Shown here: positions 16,901 to 25,200 of the stretch, in pieces
Layout: every line of letters starts with the position of its first letter
How positions within the stretch are numbered: the stretch's first letter is position 1
DNA from: UMGS1613 sp963616135
Lineage (GTDB): Bacteria > Bacillota_I > Bacilli_A > RF39 > UBA660
DNA: 64,000 nt
NCBI GenBank assembly: GCA_963616135.1
Contig: CAVEJT010000001.1
Coordinates: 80,186-144,185, forward strand
Reading direction: 5' to 3'
Made by a program: the position numbers and the translations under genes
Notes under the pieces: model-generated
What the model saw: the letters and a program-made list of their open reading frames with translations, nothing else
Databases searched by the model: none
Told to the model about the DNA's origin: nothing

Positions 16901-17323
16901 GCGTATAAAAAATTTGTTGCATTAATAGATGAAGATGAAAAAAGAAATGAACAATTTAAACAGGAATTCAAAAATTATAATTATAAAAAAACTTATGGTG
17001 AAAGATTTGAAGTTTACATAAGAGGAAAAAATTATAATACTATAACTTGTAAAGATTTAGCTTCTTTTCAAAGTGCAGTTAATGATGGAAATCTTACTAA
17101 TGTTAGCAGTTTAGAAATAAAAATGGACTTAGATTTTAAGCGTGGAACAGGAAATGATTTAACCGATCATGAAAATTCTTTTACTATTACTTTTAAACCA
17201 TACGAAATAACATTTACTAGAAAATCTAGTCATAATGAATCAAAGATGAATCAGATTGAAAATGACATAAAAGAGATTTTAAACAAATTCCAAACTGTTA
17301 ATACAATTTTTTGTACAAAATAG
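13928..17323 (+). CDS. large TPR-containing protein, unknown function
   Basis: 1131 residues from ATG 13928 (TAGGAG 11 nt upstream); the in-frame ATG at 13907 coincides with the expected transcription start. Residues about 40-260 look like tetratricopeptide repeats (YKLLAYIASEEKNFSQAIDY, ARYYRLLGYYFVEKENYDVA), a protein-protein scaffold. The middle and C-terminal beta-rich parts (YFVEPKFNDFYQLTISAPAL) are not recognised. An in-frame ATG at 16784 with GAGGAGG upstream could give a separate 179-residue C-terminal product (MDYGYINEDEP). No membrane segment. First gene of unit B; its stop is followed by the next start within 10 nt. Possibly the scaffold of the unit B proteins (inference). Confidence 0.65.
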   Translation: MNEYEKIINEINSGLTGDTQHDYSYLLEQTEKYKQHPMSHEILKEIGRKIYEVLPSEGKKELSKAIDLDLKSLNKKIDEANNYILQHNYEPAKKILNEYLDAALNAYKEDQITRYFTFKDVIEFYCSKEKLNIQKKLVWIDLRTDDAYKLLAYIASEEKNFSQAIDYLEKGLYFNPMNLGLRFEYAESYKMQLNMEKMYESTKNIYDYIYDPVMLARYYRLLGYYFVEKENYDVAYSLYAISIYYENNEMAHHEINYIKQKTGNPDFEKTTAEILNLLKQQNIPITISESNLNQLKNLSVEKQVIEKQPALIKYLNNVIDIFTTPINDSTEIKGLKITTPKITTEEIFDENKLILDEEDKNRIKKNIEILKQKDIPFIEHMKAIPFNSCTSLRSKEEIISRMLADYAIATCALYSLEGKANIVHSVLNQMDEKLNMKSALAPEDTNFLNAIAEQKVSKQGLQDATWAFEECTMLMWTLSLIDKPNSDKECNVEQLDKFFFNIKNYDELLSQCTLKSKEEILEQADLLFRYHWACRETRMKGKQLPQLNEMIVQEQRRALEWALNWKIENLMKEKINIKYERDNFNFNFNASTELHISNITNPKDYNLLLTLSDSKEQIVISMSDVGPESGYPLDAYFEEDIRKRKAEGWNIVGTYSLSSQNIKGGFKQLIMNREMPQVKDAKLGLSVYYFVLNEHIVVLKTVLEDTLDYSDNNNIQNSKHNILAMDMLFSIKESESSTITDAAIKMATMMNFGLHARQLDIPLLKNFKIEEVNEPQIVFSATDGMYIEQLVSDGSMKPNETFEQRINLVVKNTTEFMSKYSPANNPANSENKLFYYKDYSNGVFNYKIYVLDGIIEVNNTTKVIRQFNAYFVEPKFNDFYQLTISAPALSMPTEVLKLGVVDLDTDEITQCLNNLLTLAMDNLKYKNEQSSGNNETTNQIEETETIQEEEKDMDYGYINEDEPSVKNNEYDYSTIIATPEAITYLVQYCDSAYKKFVALIDEDEKRNEQFKQEFKNYNYKKTYGERFEVYIRGKNYNTITCKDLASFQSAVNDGNLTNVSSLEIKMDLDFKRGTGNDLTDHENSFTITFKPYEITFTRKSSHNESKMNQIENDIKEILNKFQTVNTIFCTK

Positions 17324-17330
17324 GTAAAAA

Positions 17331-18026
17331 ATGTTTAATTTGATAAGTAAGTTATTTAGTAGAGAGGAACAACAACCAGATATATTTTCTGCAAAATATG
17401 AAGAATATTTATTAAAAAAATATGGTAAAAGTGATGAATTTAATGGAAATGTTTCTTTGTTAATTATTTCTGATACTCATGGTACTTTAGATGAAGAATC
17501 GTTTATAAACTATTTAAAAGATAAAAATTATGACGTATGTATTATGTTGGGTGACCATTATAATCGTGATATAGAAATCATAGTTAGAAATATAGATAAA
17601 TCAAAGTTATATGGTATTAAAGGCAATCATGATTATGATTATTTGAAAGATTATGATATTCCTAATATTAATGGACAAATAATAAATATAAATGGTATTA
17701 AAATCTTGGGGATGGAAGGAAGTTTTAAATACAAGCCAGTTGACTTTCCTTCCTTTACTCAGGATGGAAGTATTGCCTTTTTAGAAAATAAAGAAAAAGT
17801 TGATATATTAGTCACCCATGATAAAAAATTTGATCCTGAAAAGTTGAGAGATCCAGCTCATCAGGGATTGATTGGCATTACAAATTATATATACAAAAAT
17901 AGAGTACCTATTCATATACATGGTCATATTCATGAACCTTACAAAAAGCAATGGATTAATGGTACAACAGAATATAGTGTATTTGGATATGAAATAATTA
18001 AAATTGGAGGAAATAAAGATGTATAA
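17331..18026 (+). CDS. calcineurin-like metallophosphoesterase
   Basis: 231 residues. After a short N-terminal extension (residues 1-42) the full dimetal motif set is visible: ISDTHG (47-51), MLGDH, IKGNHDYD (about 97-103), LVTHD and IHGHIHEP (about 195-202). This is the YfcE/MJ0936-like branch of metallophosphoesterases, usually small phosphodiesterases or phosphatases using Mn/Fe. The N-terminal extension, MFNLISKLFSREEQ, is not part of the core fold. It overlaps the next gene's Shine-Dalgarno. In an operon with ADP-ribosyl hydrolases it could act on a phosphodiester nucleotide product (inference). Confidence 0.88.
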   Translation: MFNLISKLFSREEQQPDIFSAKYEEYLLKKYGKSDEFNGNVSLLIISDTHGTLDEESFINYLKDKNYDVCIMLGDHYNRDIEIIVRNIDKSKLYGIKGNHDYDYLKDYDIPNINGQIININGIKILGMEGSFKYKPVDFPSFTQDGSIAFLENKEKVDILVTHDKKFDPEKLRDPAHQGLIGITNYIYKNRVPIHIHGHIHEPYKKQWINGTTEYSVFGYEIIKIGGNKDV

Positions 18027-18954
18027 TGATACAATTAAGGTAGCAAATAAAATAATAACAGATAAAGATTTATTTGAAATATTTGCATTAATGAATGAAA
18101 AATTAACTCATCTAAAAAAGATAGCACAAATGGAAGAAATGCAAAATAGAATGTTAGAATATAATTATCAAAAATGGACTTTTAAAGATAACGGAAGTGG
18201 ATTATCATTTGATGTTGATTTCACTGATGATACAAATGTAAAATTTGATAACTATAATAATTTTTTATCAATTTTTAATAGTAGATTACATGAAATAAAG
18301 AGCATTTGGGTACGTTTTCATTTAAGTTATTCAGTATCATCTCCAGGTCAAAAAAGTGAATGGTATAATCAACATATAAATATGAATATTTATGAAACAA
18401 AAGCTGATGTTGATGTTTCATTAAGTAGTGAAGATAAAAAAATAGATGATGTATATGAATTGATTAAAAATAAGGTATTAAATGCACCACCAAAGTATGA
18501 TACAGTGATAAAAAAGAAAAGTCGCATAAACACTGTTGTAGGATTAGCAATTGGATTTATTCCTGCATTAATAATAACTACTTTATTACTATTTATTCCA
18601 ACTGTAAGACATATTTTTGCAGCAGGTTATGTACTTTACCCTATATGTTGTTTAGTATTGGCTTTCTTTATAGGAGGAATGGTAGGATCTGCTAAATTAG
18701 ATCATTTATATAAAAGTATATCTCCAGAACAAAAATATGCTGGATATGATTCAACTAATTATAAAAGTATATATAAAGATGATATAGATAGTTATGTTCA
18801 AAGTAGTGAAATTTTAATAGGAAAAAATGTTAATAATTTAAAATGTAGAGAAGATATAATGAATTATTATACAAAATATAAAACATATATCCCTTATGAA
18901 ATAGGTGTGATGATTTTATTATCAATTATAACTTTATTTTTAGGTGGATTTTAA
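18019..18954 (+). CDS. membrane protein, unknown function
   Basis: 311 residues from ATG 18019, which follows TTGGAGGAAATAAAG; it overlaps the phosphoesterase stop. Residues about 1-170 are soluble and mixed alpha/beta. Three membrane helices follow: about 178-200 (VVGLAIGFIPALIITTLLLF), about 205-228 (AAGYVLYPICCLVLAFFIGG) and one at the very C-terminus (GVMILLSIITLFLGGF). No family recognised. It could tether the unit B proteins to the membrane. The stop codon is two bases before the next ATG. Confidence 0.7.
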   Translation: MYNDTIKVANKIITDKDLFEIFALMNEKLTHLKKIAQMEEMQNRMLEYNYQKWTFKDNGSGLSFDVDFTDDTNVKFDNYNNFLSIFNSRLHEIKSIWVRFHLSYSVSSPGQKSEWYNQHINMNIYETKADVDVSLSSEDKKIDDVYELIKNKVLNAPPKYDTVIKKKSRINTVVGLAIGFIPALIITTLLLFIPTVRHIFAAGYVLYPICCLVLAFFIGGMVGSAKLDHLYKSISPEQKYAGYDSTNYKSIYKDDIDSYVQSSEILIGKNVNNLKCREDIMNYYTKYKTYIPYEIGVMILLSIITLFLGGF

Positions 18955-18955
18955 T

Positions 18956-19735
18956 ATGGAAATAAAAACAATAGAAGATGTAAAAAACTCTAATTTATTT
19001 GGTAATAGTAATTACAATTATATTATGGAAGAATCAATGAAAGTATTATCTGACAATATATCTCAATTTGCTAGTAGAAATATGGATGTTGGTGATACAC
19101 CAATTTCACCAGTATCTATGAATGATGACTTCACTCCTATATTATTATCAGATGAAGTAATGCAAGAATATAAAAGACTAATTGCGTTAATTAATACACC
19201 TGAAACTGCAAAAGAGTATTCTTATGTTCTATTAGGAAAATCAGCATCTTTCGCTGGAGAAAAATGCTATTTTGTTGATAAAATAGTAGATTGTAATTCA
19301 AGTATCAATAATTTAAGTGGTAGAGAAACAAGGATGGACGAAAAAAAATTAAATGATGCTATTTCTTTTGGAAGAAATAATGGATATGATTTTTATAGTT
19401 TGTGTCATACACATCCTATTGTTTCTGAGATAGATAAACAATCAACTTTAGCAAGTTATTTACCTGATGATGTAAAAGATAGTGAGTTTATTAGAGATGC
19501 AGGATTAAATTTATCTTTACAAGATTTTGTTTCTTATGAGGCACTATATCAGTATTTTCAATCAAATCCAAACATAAGAACTTGTCAAACTGTAATAATG
19601 TATAATGGAGAGATGGCAATGTTCAGTAAGCAAAACAATGAATTAAAAAGATTTGCTGTTATAATGGATAGACTTGGAGAACCTGTTTATGTTTCGTCTA
19701 AAGAGGAATATAAAAAAAGTAATCATGTATTATAG
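18956..19735 (+). CDS. JAB/MPN (JAMM-type) metallopeptidase-like protein
   Basis: 259 residues. The JAMM signature is readable: a strand YVLLGKSASFAGEKCYFVDK, then SLCHTHPIV (zinc ligands His about 151 and 153) and, after an insertion, LSLQDFVSYE with the Ser and Asp of the S-x-x-D motif. The activating Glu upstream of the usual JAMM motif is not obvious, so activity is uncertain. JAMM proteins remove ubiquitin-like or other C-terminal tails; in bacteria they pair with ThiS/E1 systems or act on modified proteins. ATG 18956 follows AGGTGG. An 18-nt gap leads to the next small gene. Confidence 0.72.
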   Translation: MEIKTIEDVKNSNLFGNSNYNYIMEESMKVLSDNISQFASRNMDVGDTPISPVSMNDDFTPILLSDEVMQEYKRLIALINTPETAKEYSYVLLGKSASFAGEKCYFVDKIVDCNSSINNLSGRETRMDEKKLNDAISFGRNNGYDFYSLCHTHPIVSEIDKQSTLASYLPDDVKDSEFIRDAGLNLSLQDFVSYEALYQYFQSNPNIRTCQTVIMYNGEMAMFSKQNNELKRFAVIMDRLGEPVYVSSKEEYKKSNHVL

Positions 19736-19753
19736 AAAGAGAGGCAATTAAAT

Positions 19754-20011
19754 ATGATGATAAGTCCGAATTCATATAAAGAAGAACACAAAAATCTTTC
19801 ATTAATTGAATTAATTGATGAAAGGAATGAATTGATTAAAAGTCTTAATAATTATGAAAACAATCATATTAAGAATGAAAATGCCAACAATTTAGAAGGA
19901 ATAATGTCACCATCCCCAGCAACAAGATATCATTGGTATAATGAATATTTAAAAGAGATAACAGATTTAATATTAGAAAAATTGAGAGAAGAACAAATAA
20001 AGGAATTGTAG
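19754..20011 (+). CDS. small charged protein, unknown function
   Basis: 85 residues, starting with two ATGs behind AAGAGAGG. A helical N-terminus (NLSLIELIDERNELIKSLN) and C-terminus (YLKEITDLILEKLREEQ) flank the short segment SPSPATRYHWYNEY. No recognised domain. It lies 5 nt before the first ADP-ribosylglycohydrolase. It loosely resembles the 88-residue protein at 6663 in length, position and the LSxxELI start, which would fit an adaptor used in both units; unproven. Confidence 0.6.
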   Translation: MMISPNSYKEEHKNLSLIELIDERNELIKSLNNYENNHIKNENANNLEGIMSPSPATRYHWYNEYLKEITDLILEKLREEQIKEL

Positions 20012-20016
20012 TAAAT

Positions 20017-21156
20017 ATGAAAAAAATAGAAAAATTTCAAGGATGCTTACTTGGTGGTGCTATTGGGGATGCTCTTGGTTATCCAATAGAATTTAATAGA
20101 TCAATAGATTCTATAAAAAATAAGTATGGTGAAAGTGGAATAAATAGATTTGAACTACAAGATGGAAAAGCACGAATTTCAGATGATACTCAAATGACAT
20201 TATTTACAGCAAATGGACTTATTTGGGGAAATACTAGAGGTCATTTAAAAGGTATCGCACCAAAACCAATAGATTGTATTTATATGGCTTATAAAAATTG
20301 GCATAATACACAGTTAAGGAAAGAATATAGAGATGATTCAGTTAATATTTGTTGGATTTATCATTTACCAGAACTAAATATAGAAAGAGCACCTGGATTA
20401 ACTTGTATGGAAGCGTTATCTGGTTTAGAGAAAGGAACTCTTGAAAAACCTTTAAATAATAGTAAAGGTTGTGGTGGTGTAATGAGAGTTGCACCTTGTG
20501 GTCTTTATTTTTCATCTGATGGATTATCTAATTATGATAAATTTAATTCTATTGGAAGACTTGGTGCAGAAGCATCTGCCTTAACTCACGGACATCCATT
20601 AGGAAATATACCTTCTTATGTTTTTACAATTATTATTAACATATTGGCATATAATGATGATGTATCAATAGATGAAGCAGTTAATATTGCGATGAAAGTT
20701 TACAAAACTAAATTTAATATTGCAGATAGAAAAACAAATAAATATTTCACTCAGTTAATAGAAAAAGCACAAAAACTAGCTAAAAAAAATTATGACGATA
20801 TTGATTGCATTTATGAATTAGGAGAAGGATGGGTTGCAGAAGAAGCATTAGCTATTGCCATTTATGCTTGTATTAAGTATCAAGACGATTTTGAAAAAGC
20901 AATTGTATGTGCAGTTAATCATGGTGGTGATAGTGATTCAACTGGAGCAATTGCTGGTAATATTATAGGAACATATTTAGGTATTGATAAAATACCAGAA
21001 TATTATAAACAAAACATAGAATTAAAAGATGAAATTATAGAATTAGCAACAGATTTATTTGTTGACTGTCCTGTAAGTGAATATTCAAATAACAATGATG
21101 AAATGTGGTTAAAAAAGTATTTATATAATGATAAAAATGTTAAATCTATTATATAA
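20017..21156 (+). CDS. ADP-ribosylglycohydrolase (DraG/ARH family)
   Basis: 379 residues. All family motifs are present: GGAIGDALGYPIEF at about 13-26, ISDDTQMTLFTANGL at about 54-68 (metal-binding Asp-Asp-Thr), GCGGVMRVAP at about 150, and NHGGDSDSTGAIAGN at about 300-314 (second metal site). These enzymes remove ADP-ribose from protein side chains (or from DNA/RNA in some members) with two Mg/Mn ions. The length suits the full-size family. It follows a small gene and is followed after 20 nt by a second, shorter relative, which suggests two targets or linkages. A reversal role for the transferase-like protein at 4813 is inference. Confidence 0.93.
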   Translation: MKKIEKFQGCLLGGAIGDALGYPIEFNRSIDSIKNKYGESGINRFELQDGKARISDDTQMTLFTANGLIWGNTRGHLKGIAPKPIDCIYMAYKNWHNTQLRKEYRDDSVNICWIYHLPELNIERAPGLTCMEALSGLEKGTLEKPLNNSKGCGGVMRVAPCGLYFSSDGLSNYDKFNSIGRLGAEASALTHGHPLGNIPSYVFTIIINILAYNDDVSIDEAVNIAMKVYKTKFNIADRKTNKYFTQLIEKAQKLAKKNYDDIDCIYELGEGWVAEEALAIAIYACIKYQDDFEKAIVCAVNHGGDSDSTGAIAGNIIGTYLGIDKIPEYYKQNIELKDEIIELATDLFVDCPVSEYSNNNDEMWLKKYLYNDKNVKSII

Positions 21157-21176
21157 AAAATTAGAAGGTGAATGAT

Positions 21177-21998
21177 ATGTATGGGACAATTATAGGAGAT
21201 ATAGCAGGTTCTTATTATGAAATGTTTAATATAAAAACAAAGAAATTTAAATTTATGGAAAAAGGCAAATCCTCTTTTACTGATGATACAGTTATGACTT
21301 TAGCAGTTTGCAAATCATTGTTAGAATATGATGGTGATTTTGAAAGATTGCATGAAATAGTTATACAAAATATGGTTAGCATTGGTCGTAATCATTCTCA
21401 ATGTGGATTTGGTGGAGATTTTTTTAAATGGATAATTACTGATAATCACACCCCATATAATAGTTATGGAAATGGTGCTGCTATGAGAATTGGATGCTGT
21501 GGTATTGTAGGTAAAACCATAGATGAAGTAAAAAAATTATCTAAAATAATAACTGAAGTATCTCATAATCATTCTGAGGCTTTAAAAGGTGCTGAAGCTA
21601 TTTCAATTGCTGTATTTATGGCAAAAAACAATTCATCTAAAGAAGAAATTAAAAAATATATTACAGATAATTATTATGATTTAAATTTTAGTTTAGAAGA
21701 AAAACGCAATTTGCATGGTGCAGGTATTAGTTGTCAAGATTGTGTTCCTCAAGCATTTGTATCATTTTTTGAATCTAAAAATTATGAGGATGCAGTTAGA
21801 AACGCTATTTCAATAGGTGGTGATAGTGATACTGTTGCAGCTATTGCTGGATGTATAGCAGGTACGTATTATGGAATACCAAGAAAATATATAAAAAAAG
21901 CAAATACATTTTTTATTGAAAAATATGATTATGATTTAATAGAAGTTATTAAAAAGTTTGAAAAAAAATATCCAACAAAAATTTCTGGTATCTTTTAA
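21177..21998 (+). CDS. ADP-ribosylglycohydrolase, short form
   Basis: 273 residues from ATG 21177 (GAAGGTG upstream; GTG 21168 is in frame but lies inside the ribosome-binding region). Motifs: IIGDIAGSYYE (about 5-15), FTDDTVMTLAV (about 34-44), AAMRIGCCG, and IGGDSDTVAAIAGCIAGTYYG (about 214-234). It is about 100 residues shorter than its neighbour, lacks the long insert after the second motif, and has closer relatives among the compact ADP-ribosylglycohydrolases. Last gene of unit B; no strong terminator follows until the hairpin at 22108. Confidence 0.93.
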   Translation: MYGTIIGDIAGSYYEMFNIKTKKFKFMEKGKSSFTDDTVMTLAVCKSLLEYDGDFERLHEIVIQNMVSIGRNHSQCGFGGDFFKWIITDNHTPYNSYGNGAAMRIGCCGIVGKTIDEVKKLSKIITEVSHNHSEALKGAEAISIAVFMAKNNSSKEEIKKYITDNYYDLNFSLEEKRNLHGAGISCQDCVPQAFVSFFESKNYEDAVRNAISIGGDSDTVAAIAGCIAGTYYGIPRKYIKKANTFFIEKYDYDLIEVIKKFEKKYPTKISGIF

Positions 21999-22047
21999 AA
22001 ATAAATAAAAGTTCAAAAAATTTTCTAATAAAATTTAAATGTGTCCG

Positions 22048-22076
22048 TTGACTGTCCTAAAAAAATGTGCTAAAAT
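22048..22076 (+). promoter_or_regulatory. promoter upstream of the wall-anchored protein
   Basis: TTGACT (22048-22053), 17-nt spacer, TAAAAT (22071-22076). It is followed by a leader that contains a terminator hairpin before the gene at 22230. Confidence 0.5.
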
Positions 22077-22107
22077 GGTATTATAGGGAAATTGGAAGAA
22101 AGTGTAT

Positions 22108-22134
22108 AGAGAGATAATTTTATCTCTCTTTTTT
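22108..22134 (+). terminator. leader terminator/attenuator before the conjugation region
   Basis: AGAGAGATA / TATCTCTCT stem, 4-nt loop, then six T residues. It lies about 25 nt after the expected transcription start of the promoter at 22048 and about 95 nt before the GTG at 22230. It therefore either ends unit B or acts as an attenuator in the leader of the next operon. Confidence 0.75.
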
Positions 22135-22229
22135 CATGCCTAAAATTTCTATTTTTCCTAATAAAGAAAGGGGATGATAAGAATTTAAAATGTTTTTTTT
22201 GTAGTACCAATAATTGAAAGGAGAATATT

Positions 22230-25200
22230 GTGAAGAAAAAAATTGGTAGGAAGTTAAAAAAAGTTTTAAATGTAGTAATGGTAGTAGGAATTTTAATTTC
22301 TTCATTTCCAATTACACCATTCATTCCTAAAGTAAATGCTTTAGCACGTGTATCTGGAGATAAGATAATAGAAACAGCTATGTCTTATAGCGACTGGGGA
22401 TATTTGGAAGTTGGTACATGCACTGGTTTAGTCACTCGTACATTGAATAAACTAGGTATTGGTCAATCAATTGTAGGTATCCATCCATACGATATTGATA
22501 AACCTCAACCTGAAGGTACTGGAGCAAGATATGCACCTGATAAGATGTATCAAAATGCTATAAATCATCCAGAAGATGCTGTGCATATTTGGTCTGGTTA
22601 TGTGAAAGATGTAAAAGCAAATGCTCATTTATTTAAGAATGGGGATTTAGTTATTCAAAGACCAGAAGATAAAGCAAATTATACAGGCAGTGGACACGTA
22701 GGATTAATTCATATATATAATAATACTATTTCAATGTATGGTGCTAATGGAGAAAGAAATGGTGTTGGTGATGCCATATTAGCACGTGATATTATGACTA
22801 GAGGCACTAGTATTATTATTAACTCTCTTGATTACATTCATGTATTTAGATTAACTAAAGCAGAACCAGAGTATGCAACTACTACTTCAGAAAAATCAGC
22901 ACAAGAAGTTGTGGACGTGTCATTTTATAAAACTGATCATGAATCTGGAAAACCATTATCAGGAGTAGAAGTAGAGTTTTATAGAGATGATGTTAAATTT
23001 GCAACAGGAATAACAGATGAGAATGGATACGCACTATCAACTTCAACAACAACTTATACTGCTACTTCATCACCTAAAACTTATGTCACTAATTGGGACT
23101 ATTTAGGCGAAGAGGAACAAGCAGAAGTTGATAAAAGAGGTGCTTATCATAATCTAGTAGATGCTCAAGCAGCTGCTGATTCTGAAGCATTAAAAAGTGC
23201 AACGGATAAAGCTTCTCAAACTCATAAATATAGTGTAGTTGAAGTAAAAACTAAAACTAAATATTGGCTAAATCCAGATAATACTACTGATAGCAATTCA
23301 GCAACAGGTAGTGGAAGTATTAGTTTATCTTTATCAAATGAAAGGGTAAAAGGAACGGCTACATTAATTAAAGAAGATGCAGATGTAGGTTATGCACAGA
23401 ATGAAGCAGAAATTGATGGAGCATTATATGGATTATATGCTAACGAAAATATATTAGATCCTGCTGATGGTTCTATAATATATAATAAAGATGATGAAAT
23501 AACTAGAGTTCGCATAGAAAACGGACAAGTACAAGTAGAAGATTTATATCTAGGTAGCTACTACTGGCTTGAATTGACTAGTTCAACTGGATATAAATTA
23601 AATAAAAACAAAGAAGTTTTTACTTTAAGTTATTCCTCACAAAATGTGAAGATAGTGACTTCTAAATCAGTATCAAAAGAAGAAGTAATTACTGGAGATT
23701 TTGAAATAGAAAAAATTATAACTTCTGGTGAAGAATCAGAAATAGTGAAAAAAGAAGAGGGAGCAGAATTTATTGCTGTTGCTAAAAAGTATGTTGATAA
23801 ATATGGAGATATTGAAACTGCTTGGGAGCATAGAAATGAATTTACTGATAAAGAATATGATAAATTAGTGACAAATAAAAATGGTTATGATAAGTCAAAA
23901 CAATTAGCTTATGGAACTTATGTTGTAAAACAAATAAAAGGACAAATGGATACAGAATTAGTAGAAAATACATTTACTTTTACTGTATCAAAGGAAAATC
24001 AAGATACAATTAAATATATTGTTAATAATCGTTTATTTACATCTTATGTTAAACTTGTAAAAGTGGATGCAGAAACAGGAAAATTAATTACAGCATCAAA
24101 TACATCATTTAAAATCAAAAATGCTGATACTGGAGAATATTTAACACAAAAAGTTGCTGATACCACTTATGATACTTGGACAACATCAGATAAAGGAATG
24201 ATACAATTGCCATTAGAAGTTAAAGCAGGGAATTGGATTTTAGAAGAAGTTGTAAGTCCAGATAACTACTTAATTAATAAAGATGGTGTAAGTTTCAAAG
24301 TGACTAATACAAATATTATTGAAACTGATTCTGATGGTGATCCATTATTAACAGTAGTGATGGAAGATAAAGCAGTAAAAGGTCAAATAAAATTTAAGAA
24401 ATATGGTGAAGTATTAACTGGTATTGAAAAAGATGATAATGGTAATATCAAATTTGTATATGAAGAAAGACCATTAGAAGGAATGGTTGTTTATGTTCAA
24501 GCAGATGAAGACATTTTAGATCCAGCAGATAATTCAGTTATTTATAAAAAAGGTGAATTAGTTGATGTTATTACAACTTCATCATCAGGTGAAGCATTAT
24601 CAAAATTATTACCACTAGGAAAGTATGTAGCATTTGAACATCAAAGTCCAAATGGTATGTTGATTGATACAACACAATATAAAGTATCATTAGATTTTGC
24701 TGACAACGAAACTGAGGTTGTTATGGAAACTATATCTATAACTAATGAACGTCAAAAAGTAGAAGCTAATTTAACTAAATTAGATTCAGATACTAATACA
24801 GCACTAGAAGGTGTTGTTTTTAATTTGACTGCAATTAAAGATATTTACTCTTATGATGGTAAATTATTGGTAAAAGCAGGTACTTTGATTGAGCAAGGAA
24901 TAACTGGATCAGATGGTGGTTATATATTTAAAGCAGATTTACCAATTTCTTTAGATGATGAAACTTATTTTTCAATTACTGAAGAAAAACAATTAGAAGG
25001 ATATTATAAAAATGATGATGCTATTTCTGTTGATACTAAATATAAAGGTCAAAATATAGAAAAAGTTTCTAATAGTCAGACAGTTTATAATAAAATAATT
25101 AAAAACTATATTTTAATTAACAAAGTAGATTCTAGTACATTAGAAAATATAGTTAGTAAAGACTTTAAATTTAAGGTATGTGCTGATATAGAATGTTCTA

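Noticed and set aside
22070..22324. Minus-strand ORFs opposite the adhesin start and leader.
   Set aside because: They lie antisense to the signal peptide and promoter of a well-supported gene, have Phe/Leu-rich composition typical of antisense AT-rich DNA, and lack ribosome sites.
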